This document shows, piece by piece, positions 7,805-16,488 of a stretch of 64,000 nt of DNA (positions are counted from its first letter, which is position 1; each line of letters begins with the position of its first letter). The notes below the pieces were generated by a model. That model was not told where the DNA came from. It saw only the letters and a program-made list of their open reading frames with translations, and searched no databases. Source of the stretch: Romboutsia_E sp900604535 (GTDB lineage Bacteria > Bacillota > Clostridia > Peptostreptococcales > Peptostreptococcaceae); the NCBI RefSeq assembly GCF_900604535.1, contig NZ_UWOT01000001.1, positions 62,001 through 126,000 on the forward strand, written 5' to 3'. The translations under genes were made by a program, and so were the position numbers.

Positions 7805-9886
7805 CTACCTCCTTTTTAAGTAAATTAATTCACTTTGGTAATCTCCTCTTAAATGTATTTTTAAACCATAGTTCATTAAATAAGCTCCAGACTTAACTAT
7901 CATTTCACCATTATATTTAAATTCATACATTTTATCCTCTTCTAACCCTCTAAGTCTTATTCTAACTGGTCTATGTCCTACTTTACTTTGAGGTAAAAAC
8001 ACAAATAATAAAGCTTCATCATCATTTACATATTCAAAGTTATGATAGTCATTTTCTGATGTATTTTCTAACCTATAGAAATCACCATCTTGAACAATAT
8101 GACGTATGTTTTTATATTCTTCTATCATGTTTTTAGATAATTCAATTTCATCTTTACTATACTTTAATATATTTGATCCAATACCTAATGTTCCCATCAT
8201 CGCACTATGATATCTGAATCTTAAAGGTATTATTCTTTGAGATAAGAAGTTAGGACAGTCTGTAACCCAAGATCTCATAGCTTTTATTGGATATATTTGA
8301 GAGTAAGTATGTTGTATAAATAACCTATCATAAGCATCAGTATTATCACTTGTCCAAAAATCATCAAATATACCTAGTATACCATAATCAATTCTTCCTC
8401 CACCAGATGCACATGCTTCAAATAAAACATCTTTATGTTTCTCTTTAAGATTTTTAACTATATCATATACTGCTTGTATATGTTCATACCATAAGTTTTT
8501 CTCATTATCACCTAAATTTTTAGCACCAGGCTCAGATATAGGTCTATTAGCATCCCATTTTATATAATCTATATCATAATTAGATAATAATTCATCTAAC
8601 GTATTATACACATATTCTTTAACTTCTTTTTTAGTCATGTTTAATACATACTGACCTCTTGAAGTAGTTCTTTCTCTATTATCAAAACTATATATCCAAT
8701 CAGGGTTATCTTTATATAACTTTGATAATGGATTTACCATTTCAGGTTCTACCCAAATACCAAATTTCATTCCCAAGTTTTTAACTTCTTCTATAAGCTG
8801 ATTTAAACCATTAGGGAATTTTTCCTCATTTACATACCAATCGCCTAAACCATTATGTATTCCATTTCTTTCTCCAAACCAACCATCATCCACTACAAAA
8901 AGTTCTGCTCCTATTTCTTTAGCTACCTTTGCAAGTTTAATTTGTTCATCACATTTAACATCAAACTCTGTAGCTTCCCATGAGTTATAAAGAACAGGTC
9001 TAAGACCTTTTCTTAAAATATTTTCTTTTGTAAAATTATGTAAATTATGGCTCATTCGTTCAAATCCACAATCACTATAACCACAAATTATAGATGGTGT
9101 TGTAAAACTTTCTTTTGATTTTAAACTTAGTTCAAAATCATATGGGTTTAATCCCATTTGCACTAAGGTTTCTCCATAAGCAGTTTGTTCAATTATACCT
9201 TTAAAATTACCTGTTAATCTAAGTGCTCCAAAAAATACTTCTCCACTTGTTTCTGTTGCATTTTTATCTAGTATAAAGTATGGATTATGATTATGTCCAG
9301 ATATACCTCTTCTATTTTCTATATATATTTTACCATAGCTAACGTTCTGAGTAAATTTTTGTTGTTCTGCAGCCCAGTGACCATGAGTATTTGAAAATCT
9401 TAAGTTTTCATATGGTATATGTAATTGCGCACTATATATCTCTTCTATAACAATATCTTCATTACTATTATTACTTACATATACCCATCTTTCTATTAAA
9501 TCTTGCTTTTCTATAACCTTATAATATAAATTAATAATTAAATTATAGTATTTATCTTTTAATTTAATTATTAATTTATCATTATCTATCTCATAACCTT
9601 CATATTTATAGACTATATCACGAGTACCATCAGCAAACTTAACTTTTAGGCAGTTCTCTTTATACCTTAATCCACCGTATACAGGAAACTCCTCTGGAGT
9701 AATTTCATATACTGGATCATTTGTTGAAACTTCATTTAATATTTCAATATCTAATTCATCTTCATTATTTATTTTTTTCCCCCAATGTAAATGTCTTAGT
9801 AGACCTTCATTATCTATTCCAAAAACATATTGGGTATTTTTAGTATTTAAACTAAATATTTTACTTGATTCATTGACTTTTATCAC
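7805..9886 (-). CDS. Alpha-galactosidase, glycoside hydrolase family 36
   Basis: A GH36 enzyme of about 693 residues. It has an N-terminal beta-sandwich (about 1-300), a TIM barrel beginning around NSWEATEFDV and VVDDGWFGERNG, and a C-terminal beta domain. The catalytic nucleophile is Asp445 in YIKWDANRP and the acid/base is Asp514 in FWTSDNTDAYDR (numbering from the GTG start). There is no signal peptide, so it works in the cytoplasm on imported melibiose, raffinose or similar sugars and releases galactose. I chose GTG at 9886 because AGGGGGA lies six bases upstream; an in-frame TTG at 9904 has no ribosome site. It is the first gene of the GH36-lacI-hydrolase operon. Confidence 0.93.
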   Translation of the reverse strand: MIKVNESSKIFSLNTKNTQYVFGIDNEGLLRHLHWGKKINNEDELDIEILNEVSTNDPVYEITPEEFPVYGGLRYKENCLKVKFADGTRDIVYKYEGYEIDNDKLIIKLKDKYYNLIINLYYKVIEKQDLIERWVYVSNNSNEDIVIEEIYSAQLHIPYENLRFSNTHGHWAAEQQKFTQNVSYGKIYIENRRGISGHNHNPYFILDKNATETSGEVFFGALRLTGNFKGIIEQTAYGETLVQMGLNPYDFELSLKSKESFTTPSIICGYSDCGFERMSHNLHNFTKENILRKGLRPVLYNSWEATEFDVKCDEQIKLAKVAKEIGAELFVVDDGWFGERNGIHNGLGDWYVNEEKFPNGLNQLIEEVKNLGMKFGIWVEPEMVNPLSKLYKDNPDWIYSFDNRERTTSRGQYVLNMTKKEVKEYVYNTLDELLSNYDIDYIKWDANRPISEPGAKNLGDNEKNLWYEHIQAVYDIVKNLKEKHKDVLFEACASGGGRIDYGILGIFDDFWTSDNTDAYDRLFIQHTYSQIYPIKAMRSWVTDCPNFLSQRIIPLRFRYHSAMMGTLGIGSNILKYSKDEIELSKNMIEEYKNIRHIVQDGDFYRLENTSENDYHNFEYVNDDEALLFVFLPQSKVGHRPVRIRLRGLEEDKMYEFKYNGEMIVKSGAYLMNYGLKIHLRGDYQSELIYLKRR

Positions 9887-9968
9887 TATATTTCCCCCTA
9901 ACAATTATCTCATTTTAATTAATTTCATAGTAACATATAGAATTTATCATTACAATAACGATTTCCTA

Positions 9969-9990
9969 TTTTTACTTATTTTTTACTTTT
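9969..9990 (-). promoter_or_regulatory. AT-rich motif upstream of the alpha-galactosidase operon
   Basis: On the minus strand this contains AAAAGTAAAAAATAAGTAA, nearly the same as the element upstream of the GH42 gene (4017-4036). Further AGTAAAAA repeats lie alongside. Candidate operator or UP-like element about 85-105 bp upstream of the GTG start. Confidence 0.3.
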
Positions 9991-10010
9991 TTTTACTATT
10001 GTATATTACT

Positions 10011-10068
10011 AAATATAAAAGGATTATGTTTAAATTTATAATAATTTCAACATAATCCTTTTATATTT
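10011..10068. terminator. Terminator after the MarR gene
   Basis: A perfect 20-bp stem (10011-10030 with 10049-10068) encloses an 18-base loop. It lies directly after the marR-like stop codon on the minus strand and insulates the GH36 promoter from it. Confidence 0.8.
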
Positions 10069-10071
10069 AAT

Positions 10072-10524
10072 CTATTGATTTACTAGTATATACTTATCAG
10101 CAATACTTTGTATATTTTGTAAAGATTCTATTAAAATTCTTTTATCTTGTAAATCTAGCTTTTTAAACTTTGACTCTATTATTAAAGATATTGTTTGCAT
10201 TTCTATATTAATAGTTTCTTCTCCAAAATCAGTTATTCCATAAAAAGTATTTCTTCTATCTTTACTATCTTCTTTTCTATAAACATAACCTTGTTCTACT
10301 AATTTATTTAATAAGATACATAAACTAGATGTAGATACATTTAGTTCTTTACTTAAGTTTTTGAGCTCCATCTTTTTATGTTTATATATTTTTAACATAA
10401 CAAAAAATTGTCTTTCTGTGAATGTTTTAGTTTCTCTAGATCTTTCTTTGTTAATATTTTTCAACATATTATTAAATATTTCAACGTCTTGTAAAAGCAG
10501 TTGTGCTAAATTTATTTCAGACAT
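10072..10524 (-). CDS. MarR-family transcriptional regulator
   Basis: A 150-residue winged-helix protein. The core (about residues 35-110) contains the helix-turn-helix KNLSKELNVSTSSLCILLNKLVEQGYVYR and the wing DSKDRRNTFYGITDFGEE, the usual MarR pattern. N- and C-terminal helices would form the dimer interface. A GGGTGAG ribosome site precedes the ATG. No obvious partner gene lies nearby: it is a monocistronic gene between ytfJ and the alpha-galactosidase operon, so its targets and ligand cannot be inferred. Confidence 0.85.
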   Translation of the reverse strand: MSEINLAQLLLQDVEIFNNMLKNINKERSRETKTFTERQFFVMLKIYKHKKMELKNLSKELNVSTSSLCILLNKLVEQGYVYRKEDSKDRRNTFYGITDFGEETINIEMQTISLIIESKFKKLDLQDKRILIESLQNIQSIADKYILVNQ

Positions 10525-10618
10525 ATACTCACCCCAGTGCCAAATTATCTAAATTTCATTTATAGATGTCATTATACTATTTTATTATACTCTATAAAAA
10601 GTATTTTTTAAATTAAAT

Positions 10619-11050
10619 TTATTTTTTATTTATTTTATCATTCTTACTACTTCTGTCCTTAGATATTTTTTGTATTTTCTCTATAACTTTAGGTGTAATA
10701 GTCAATATATTATCTACTAAGTTTATATTATCATCTAGGCTCATAAGTCTAGTTTCTCCATTTTCTACAACTACAAATGCAACTGGTTGAACAGAAATAG
10801 CTCCTCCACTTCCTCCAGCAAAATTAGTGTCATTTATTTCTCTATCAACTTTACTATCATTTCTTTTATCGTATCCTTTTGAATACTCACCTCCACCTAT
10901 ACCAAAGCCTATAGTCACCTTAGAAATAGGTACAACTACAGTATTTTCTGCTTGTATAGGATCACCAACTATTGTATTAGCATCTATAGAACCTTTAATT
11001 GTTTCAAGAGTTGTTTCCATAAGACTTTGTATTGAACCTGTTGCTCTCAT
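10619..11050 (-). CDS. ytfJ: GerW/YtfJ-family sporulation protein
   Basis: About 143 residues. The pattern IQSLMETTLETIKGSIDANTIVG at the start, then VIPISKVTIGFGIGGGEY and a glycine-rich GGSGGAISVQPVAFVVV, is that of the YtfJ/GerW family. Family members are made in the forespore and affect spore germination. The charged C-terminal tail is lysine-rich. I chose the ATG at 11050 (GGATGG eight bases upstream) over one at 11062, whose only ribosome site abuts the start. It overlaps the end of the DUF2953 gene by 47 bases, the same ytfI-ytfJ pairing seen in Bacillus, and is probably translationally coupled to it. Confidence 0.85.
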   Translation of the reverse strand: MRATGSIQSLMETTLETIKGSIDANTIVGDPIQAENTVVVPISKVTIGFGIGGGEYSKGYDKRNDSKVDREINDTNFAGGSGGAISVQPVAFVVVENGETRLMSLDDNINLVDNILTITPKVIEKIQKISKDRSSKNDKINKK

Positions 11051-11630
11051 TATTAACACCATCCTTATTATTTCTATAAATTTTAAACAAAATTCTACCT
11101 ATTTTAATTAGTTCTTTTATATGAGGAGCTATATGTATTTTTATATTTACTTTTGCATAACTTTCTGTAAAACATGGACTACAATTTAAATATACTTTTT
11201 GTGGTTGTATTATATTTATTAAGATTCCATAAATGCTATTTATAAATACGTATATAAATGAAGTAAAATAAATATTTTCACTTCCAAATCTTATATCTGA
11301 ATAGAATTCCTTTAGTTTTATATGCTTTGCTAATATGTAAATACCTACTATGTCATTTTTCAAAAGCTTAAATTTATTATTTTTAATTTTCTCCTTTTCT
11401 TTTTTACTATTTCTTTTTTTATTTTTAGTTTTTCTTTTTTTAGGGGGATATATTTGTATATTAATATTTAATAAGTTAAATAAATACTTTATATTTAAAT
11501 TTATTAAAAAATCACTATTATGTATATCTATTGAGAATATTATATTAAGTTTCGATTTATAAATGATATATATAATTGAAAGTATTAAAATTATAACTAC
11601 ATAAATATTAAATAGTTCATTATATTTCAT
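11004..11630 (-). CDS. ytfI: DUF2953 (YtfI-like) membrane-anchored protein
   Basis: A 208-residue protein with one N-terminal membrane segment (about residues 9-25), a very lysine-rich linker (PPKKRKTKNKKRNSKKEKEK, about 63-82), and a C-terminal region with LNCSPCFTESYAKVNIKIHIAPH. It matches the DUF2953/YtfI type on layout and on its place directly upstream of ytfJ. The molecular function is unknown; a sporulation link is inferred from the neighbour. Its codon use is more A/T-rich and its sequence less conserved than its neighbours. A terminator separates it from scpB upstream. Confidence 0.65.
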   Translation of the reverse strand: MKYNELFNIYVVIILILSIIYIIYKSKLNIIFSIDIHNSDFLINLNIKYLFNLLNINIQIYPPKKRKTKNKKRNSKKEKEKIKNNKFKLLKNDIVGIYILAKHIKLKEFYSDIRFGSENIYFTSFIYVFINSIYGILINIIQPQKVYLNCSPCFTESYAKVNIKIHIAPHIKELIKIGRILFKIYRNNKDGVNNESNRFNTKSYGNNS

Positions 11631-11687
11631 GTTACTATTATTTTCTAAAATGTACTTATATATACTTTTTATAAGAATTTATTGCAT

Positions 11688-11722
11688 AAAAAAATAGCTT
11701 AAATTTTAGTTTTAAGCTATTT
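11688..11722 (-). terminator. Terminator of the M50-scpA-scpB operon
   Basis: An AAATAGCTTAAA stem pairs across a short loop with TTTAAGCTATTT on the minus strand and is followed by a T-run. It lies immediately after scpB. Confidence 0.85.
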
Positions 11723-11727
11723 CCTAA

Positions 11728-12276
11728 TTATTCATTTATATTTTGAATCTCAATACTTTCATAATTTTCTATAGGAGGTAAATCTTCTAATCTCTCTATA
11801 TTAATTAATTTTAAAAATTCGTCTGTAGTCTTATATATTATAGGCTTTCCTATTTTATTTAGCCTTCCTGCTTCTCTTATAAGTTCGTTTTCTAAAAGAG
11901 TTTGAAGTACCTTATCACACTTTACACCTCTTATATCCTCTATTTCAACCTTTGTTATTGGTTGCTTGTAGGCTATAATAGTCAAAGTTTCTAATGTTGC
12001 CTGGCTTAGAGTTTTCTTTCTCTTAGGTTCAAGGACTTTTTTTATATAGTCTGCATATTTTTTATTTGTACACATCTGGTACTTACTTTCTAGTTTTATA
12101 ATCTGAATACCTCTATTACTTTCTTTATATTCTTCCTTTAAAGAATGTAACATATATTCTATTTCTTTTGGAGAAAGTTCTTCATTTATTATAGAGTTTA
12201 ACTCTTTTATACTAATTGGTTCTCCATATGCAAACATTACTGATTCTATAATATGCTTTATATCCTCACGTCTCAT
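11728..12276 (-). CDS. scpB: Segregation and condensation protein B
   Basis: This 182-residue protein has two tandem winged-helix domains: MRREDIKHIIESVMFAYGEPISI at the N-terminus and LSQATLETLTIIAYKQPITKVEIEDIRGV at about residues 90-118, the latter a signature of ScpB. It binds ScpA and, with SMC, forms the bacterial condensin that compacts and segregates the chromosome. The SMC gene is about 41 kb away in this window. The ATG lies four bases after the scpA stop, so the two are co-translated. Confidence 0.95.
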   Translation of the reverse strand: MRREDIKHIIESVMFAYGEPISIKELNSIINEELSPKEIEYMLHSLKEEYKESNRGIQIIKLESKYQMCTNKKYADYIKKVLEPKRKKTLSQATLETLTIIAYKQPITKVEIEDIRGVKCDKVLQTLLENELIREAGRLNKIGKPIIYKTTDEFLKLINIERLEDLPPIENYESIEIQNINE

Positions 12277-12280
12277 CTTA

Positions 12281-13006
12281 TCACTCCGCGCTTTTTTTAA
12301 TTAAAATGTCGTCAAAGAATATGTCTTGTTCTACTGTTATTTCTTTTGCTTTTATAAGTTCTAATATTGATAAGAAAGTTGCTATTATCTCATTTTTGTC
12401 ACAATTTTCAATTATTTTTGTAAAATGAATATTATTTTTTTCTTTAATAATTTCCCTTATATATACCATCTTTTCTTCAACAGAAACAATTCTTCCTTTT
12501 ACAATTTTATTTAATCTTTCATCCTTATCTTCAATATCTTCAGTTGTAGTTTTTACTTTTAAGATATATGGAAGGATCATTTTTATTGCATCTATTGATA
12601 TATCCTCAAGATCTATCTTTTCATCTATTACTATTTCTTCTTTTTTTCTATAGAATACTTCACTTAAATCAGTTACATTAGTTTTTAAATCTTCTGCCGC
12701 TAATTTATATTTTTTGTATTCTTCTAACTTTTCCATTAATTCTAATCTTGGATCTTCTTCTTCCTCATCATCTTTTTGCTTATATAATAAGTACCTTGAT
12801 TTTATTTGAAGAAGCTTTGATGCCATGGTTATAAACTCACTAGTTATTTCTAAGTCCATCTTATCTAACATTTCTAAATAACTTAAGTATTGTCTAGTTA
12901 TTTCTATTATAGATATGTCTTTTATATCTATTTTTTGTTTAGATATCATATCATAAAGTAAATCTAGTGGACCATCATAAACTTGTAAATGTATGTTATA
13001 TTTCAT
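12281..13006 (-). CDS. scpA: Segregation and condensation protein A (kleisin)
   Basis: This 241-residue protein opens with IHLQVYDGPLDLLYDMISKQKIDIKDISI, the canonical ScpA N-terminus that contacts the SMC neck. A middle acidic helical part (KDDEEEEDPRLELMEKLEEYKKY) and a C-terminal winged helix (about 175-235) complete the kleisin layout. It bridges the SMC head domains and recruits ScpB. It lies between an M50 protease gene and scpB, and AGAGG precedes the ATG. Confidence 0.95.
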   Translation of the reverse strand: MKYNIHLQVYDGPLDLLYDMISKQKIDIKDISIIEITRQYLSYLEMLDKMDLEITSEFITMASKLLQIKSRYLLYKQKDDEEEEDPRLELMEKLEEYKKYKLAAEDLKTNVTDLSEVFYRKKEEIVIDEKIDLEDISIDAIKMILPYILKVKTTTEDIEDKDERLNKIVKGRIVSVEEKMVYIREIIKEKNNIHFTKIIENCDKNEIIATFLSILELIKAKEITVEQDIFFDDILIKKSAE

Positions 13007-13032
13007 TTAGCTACCTCTTAAGATTTAATTAC

Positions 13033-13623
13033 TTATATAAATATCCCTACTATACCTGCTATTACATTATATATAGGTGAGTATATTATAGTATAAGTAC
13101 CTGTAAATATAGCAAGTAATAGTATTAATTGACCATAGCTTTCATACTTATAAACAAATTCACTCCATTTTAAAGGTATAAATCCTGATATAACTCCCCA
13201 TCCATCAAGAGGTGGTATTGGAAGTAAATTAAATGCTGCAAATGCTACATTGAATGCTAGGGTTTTAGATGCAATAGCATATATTGCATACATATGTGAA
13301 TTCTTCATAACTATTACTGCAACTATAGCTGCTAGTATATTACCGATTGCTCCAGATAATGATACTATAACATTTCCCCATCTATAACTTTTAAAGTTAT
13401 TTGGATTAACAGGTACAGGCTTTGCCCAACCTATATGAAAAACTAATAAAGCTATTAATCCTATTGGGTCTATATGTTTAGCTGGATTTAGTGTTAATCT
13501 TCCATATGCCTTTGCAGTATTATCACCTAGTAAATATGCTGCAACTGCATGACCAAACTCATGAACTGACAATGCTATCGCAACAGCCACTAACATAACT
13601 AATATATTGCTGAAAAAACTCAT
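13033..13623 (-). CDS. Site-2 protease (M50) family membrane metalloprotease
   Basis: A 196-residue protein of about six hydrophobic segments. The zinc motif HEFGH (about residues 21-25) lies in the first membrane helix, and NLLPIPPLDG (about 132-141) supplies the third ligand Asp. These are the two hallmarks of M50 site-2 proteases of the short YwhC/YydA-like group. There is no PDZ domain, so it is not a RseP/SpoIVFB-type protein with extra domains. The substrate is unknown. It is the first gene of the operon with scpA and scpB, an arrangement common in Firmicutes. Confidence 0.9.
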   Translation of the reverse strand: MSFFSNILVMLVAVAIALSVHEFGHAVAAYLLGDNTAKAYGRLTLNPAKHIDPIGLIALLVFHIGWAKPVPVNPNNFKSYRWGNVIVSLSGAIGNILAAIVAVIVMKNSHMYAIYAIASKTLAFNVAFAAFNLLPIPPLDGWGVISGFIPLKWSEFVYKYESYGQLILLLAIFTGTYTIIYSPIYNVIAGIVGIFI

Positions 13624-13740
13624 GCCTTATCTCTCCTATTTTTATATTTAATACTACTATTATAACATGTCTAAACATATAATCAAAATATTTATAAATT
13701 CACTTAAGTTTTAATAATTTATACTAAATTCATGTATACG

Positions 13741-13784
13741 AAAAAAGCCTATTCAAGATAAATTTATCTCAAATAGGCTTTTCT
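13741..13784. terminator. Terminator of the DAACS symporter gene
   Basis: A long stem built on AAAAAAGCCTATT and AATAGGCTTTT encloses a smaller ATAAATTTAT palindrome. Both flanks carry A/T runs, so it may work in both directions. Confidence 0.8.
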
Positions 13785-13812
13785 TATTTTAATCCCCCAA
13801 TTGTACTCTTAA

Positions 13813-15018
13813 TTAAGATACCCTTTTTTTCACTTTATTTTTATTTAATTTATTATTAAAATGATCTACTATTACAGCTATTGCATTATCCCCAGATACA
13901 TTCGCTGCAGTTCCAAAACTATCTTGAGTTAAGTATAAAGCTATCATTAAACTTGCTAATCCACCATCAGATGGTATACCTATCATAGGAAGGAATGGTA
14001 ATGCGCTCATTATAGCTCCTCCTGGTGCACCTGGTGCTGCTACCATAGCTATACCTAACATTAGTATAAATGGTAGTAGTGTTGATACGCCTCTATCCAT
14101 ATTATTCATCATAAGTACTGCTACTGCAAATGATGTAACAGATATTATACTACCTGATAAATGTATAGTTGCACATAAAGGTACACAGAATTCTCTTATA
14201 CTTTTACTTACACCATTTTTCTCAGCACAAGCAACATTTACAGGTATCGTAGCTGCAGAAGATTGAGTTCCTACTGCTGTTAGATATCCTGGTATTTGAT
14301 TTTTTATCATAACAAAAGGATTTTTCTTCGCTATAATTCCAGCTACTATAAATTGGAATGATATGTATAATAAGTGTAATGGTATAACTATGCAGAATAC
14401 TCTCCAGAACACAGCTAGTATACTCCATACTTGTCCTGCAACTGTTATATTAGCAAATGTCCCTGCTATATATATAGGTAGTAATGGTATTATAACTGTA
14501 GATAAAGTCATTGTTACTATAGATTGAAATTCCTGGAATATATTAAATAAAGTTTCTCCCTTACCTTTATTTCTTAAAGCTGATATTCCTAGTCCCATTG
14601 TAAATGCAAATACTATTGCTGCTGTTACATCTACCATTGGACTTAATGGTATAGTGAAAAATGGCGATAGCATTCCTGCTTCTGGGTCTCCAATCTTACT
14701 TGCAACACTTGGATCTATAAACGATGGGAACACAGTCGATGCAACTGTAAATGCTATAATACCTGCTATTATTGTAGATCCATATGCTATACCTGTTGTT
14801 ATTCCTAATAACTTACCTGCTCCAGTAGCTAAGTCAGCTATACCAGCTGTTACAAATCCTATTATTATAAAAGGTATAACAAACTTTAAAAATGCTGAAA
14901 ATAAACTACTCATTGTTACTAATACTCTTACAAAAACTTCTGGTGCAAATTGACCTATAAGTATACCTGCTATAATACCCATGATCAACTTTGGAACTAG
15001 TCCAATCTTCTTTTTCAT
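13813..15018 (-). CDS. Dicarboxylate/amino acid:cation symporter (DAACS family)
   Basis: A 401-residue membrane protein of the GltP/SstT fold. The serine-rich hairpin loop is seen as GTQSSAATIPV (about residue 250), the second re-entrant loop as APGAPGGAIMSALPFL (about 330), and the substrate/cation-binding helix as GDNAIAVIVDHF (near 380). In the family these bind the amino- or dicarboxylate substrate and sodium or protons. The exact substrate (glutamate, aspartate, serine/threonine, succinate) cannot be assigned. The gene is monocistronic, with a strong promoter at 15087-15115 and a hairpin at the predicted 5' end of its mRNA. Confidence 0.9.
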   Translation of the reverse strand: MKKKIGLVPKLIMGIIAGILIGQFAPEVFVRVLVTMSSLFSAFLKFVIPFIIIGFVTAGIADLATGAGKLLGITTGIAYGSTIIAGIIAFTVASTVFPSFIDPSVASKIGDPEAGMLSPFFTIPLSPMVDVTAAIVFAFTMGLGISALRNKGKGETLFNIFQEFQSIVTMTLSTVIIPLLPIYIAGTFANITVAGQVWSILAVFWRVFCIVIPLHLLYISFQFIVAGIIAKKNPFVMIKNQIPGYLTAVGTQSSAATIPVNVACAEKNGVSKSIREFCVPLCATIHLSGSIISVTSFAVAVLMMNNMDRGVSTLLPFILMLGIAMVAAPGAPGGAIMSALPFLPMIGIPSDGGLASLMIALYLTQDSFGTAANVSGDNAIAVIVDHFNNKLNKNKVKKRVS

Positions 15019-15062
15019 AATTACTCCTCCTAAAATATTTCCCTAAAATATTATAACTCCTC

Positions 15063-15115
15063 TGCAAGGAAAACCCTTGCAAGACTATATTAATAAATTT
15101 TCCCATTTTAGTCAA
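15063..15115 (-). promoter_or_regulatory. DAACS symporter promoter and 5'-terminal mRNA hairpin
   Basis: On the minus strand TTGACT (15110-15115), a 17-bp spacer and TAATAT (15087-15092) form a good sigma-A promoter. The predicted start is near 15080. A 7-bp hairpin (TGCAAGG/CCTTGCA, 15063-15081) then lies at the very 5' end of the transcript. It may protect the mRNA from 5'-end-dependent decay or be an operator. Confidence 0.65.
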
Positions 15116-15215
15116 CAGTTTTTTGTTATTTTTTAGACAATACTTCCTAAAGTTCTATTATTTCTTGAATTTAAGTTATTTTCTAATTATTCTAAAAATT
15201 ACTATTTTTTTATCG

Positions 15216-15255
15216 CAAAAAATAGTGTAATTTAAAGTTATTTTAAATTACACTA
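15216..15255 (-). terminator. Terminator of dacF
   Basis: A perfect 14-bp stem (15223-15236 with 15242-15255), GTTAT loop, and a T6 tail on the minus strand directly after dacF. Confidence 0.9.
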
Positions 15256-15283
15256 CCTTTATTTAATTTATTTTTTGTTAATT

Positions 15284-16435
15284 TTATAACATATTATCTA
15301 TAACTCTTTGTAACATTTTTAAGTAACCAGCTTTATTTATATCTTTATTGTTAACTAATTCAATTTTTCCAATTTTATCCTTTCCCTTGTAAACCTCTAC
15401 AACTCCTAAAACTGTACCTTCCTTAATAGGTAATTTTCTATCTTCATATACTTTTATTTTTTTTGTAAACTCTTTTGATTCACCTTTTTTAATAAGTACA
15501 GATAAATCCTCTTTAGCAACTAAGCTTATTTTATCATCTTCTGCTTTTTCCATAGTTAAAGTTGATATTTTATCATCTTTAGAACAAAGTTTTACACTTT
15601 CATAGTTAGCAAATCCATAATTTAAAAGACTTGAGGCATCCTTAAATCTTTCTTGTGATGTTTCCGCTCCAAGTGTTGTTGCTATTAAATGTGTGTCTCC
15701 TCTTTTAGCTGATGCTGATAAACAATATTTTGCTTGTTGTGTAAAACCAGTTTTAACACCAGTAGCTCCTTGATAATGTTTTATCAGCTTGTTTGTATTT
15801 GCAATACCTATTGTAGCTTGCTTTTTACCTACTACTACTGAATCCATCCATGTTGTTAGATATTTACTTATTATATCATGTTTTAAAAGTTCTCTAGACA
15901 TTATAGCTATATCGTATGCAGAAGTATAATGGTTATCTATTGGTAATCCATTTGTGTTTGCAAAATGAGTATCTTTCATATTTAACTCTTTAGCTTTATT
16001 ATTCATCATATCTACAAAAGACTCTACACTGCCTCCTATATATTCTGCCATAGCAACACAAGCATCATTAGCAGATGCTACTGCTATTCCTTTAAGTAAA
16101 GTATCTACACTTTGAGTTTCTCCTGGTTCTAAGAAAATTTGGCTTCCTCCCATCCCAGATGCAACCTCACTTACTTGTACTTGATCATCTAATTTGATTT
16201 TTCCACTGTCTAGGGCTTCACAAATTAATAGCATTGTCATAACCTTAGTAACACTAGCTGGAGGTAGTTTTTCATGTGAATTTTTTTCATAAAGTACTTG
16301 TCCACTACCTACATCCATTAAGACTGCTGATTTAGATGATATACTTATATTTGTATTGTCTCCATTTGCAAAGGATATTCTACTTGATGTAAGTATAAGT
16401 ACCATAGCTAGTATAATACTAGATATTTTTTTCAT
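15284..16435 (-). CDS. dacF: D-alanyl-D-alanine carboxypeptidase (penicillin-binding, DacF-type)
   Basis: About 383 residues starting with a signal peptide (MKKISSIILAMVLILTSSRISFANG). The penicillin-binding serine-peptidase motifs are present: SVTK (Ser61, Lys64), SAN in VASANDACV, and KTG in GVKTGFT. The C-terminal PBP5-like beta domain (about 280-370) follows. It trims the terminal D-Ala from peptidoglycan stem peptides outside the membrane. DacF in Bacillus acts in spore cortex synthesis, and the SASP-like gene directly upstream supports a forespore role here. I chose the ATG at 16435 with AGAGG eight bases before it. Confidence 0.93.
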   Translation of the reverse strand: MKKISSIILAMVLILTSSRISFANGDNTNISISSKSAVLMDVGSGQVLYEKNSHEKLPPASVTKVMTMLLICEALDSGKIKLDDQVQVSEVASGMGGSQIFLEPGETQSVDTLLKGIAVASANDACVAMAEYIGGSVESFVDMMNNKAKELNMKDTHFANTNGLPIDNHYTSAYDIAIMSRELLKHDIISKYLTTWMDSVVVGKKQATIGIANTNKLIKHYQGATGVKTGFTQQAKYCLSASAKRGDTHLIATTLGAETSQERFKDASSLLNYGFANYESVKLCSKDDKISTLTMEKAEDDKISLVAKEDLSVLIKKGESKEFTKKIKVYEDRKLPIKEGTVLGVVEVYKGKDKIGKIELVNNKDINKAGYLKMLQRVIDNML

Positions 16436-16488
16436 ATATGTCACCTCTTAATTTGTATTTAAGATTAGTCTTTCACCGTTACTATTTT

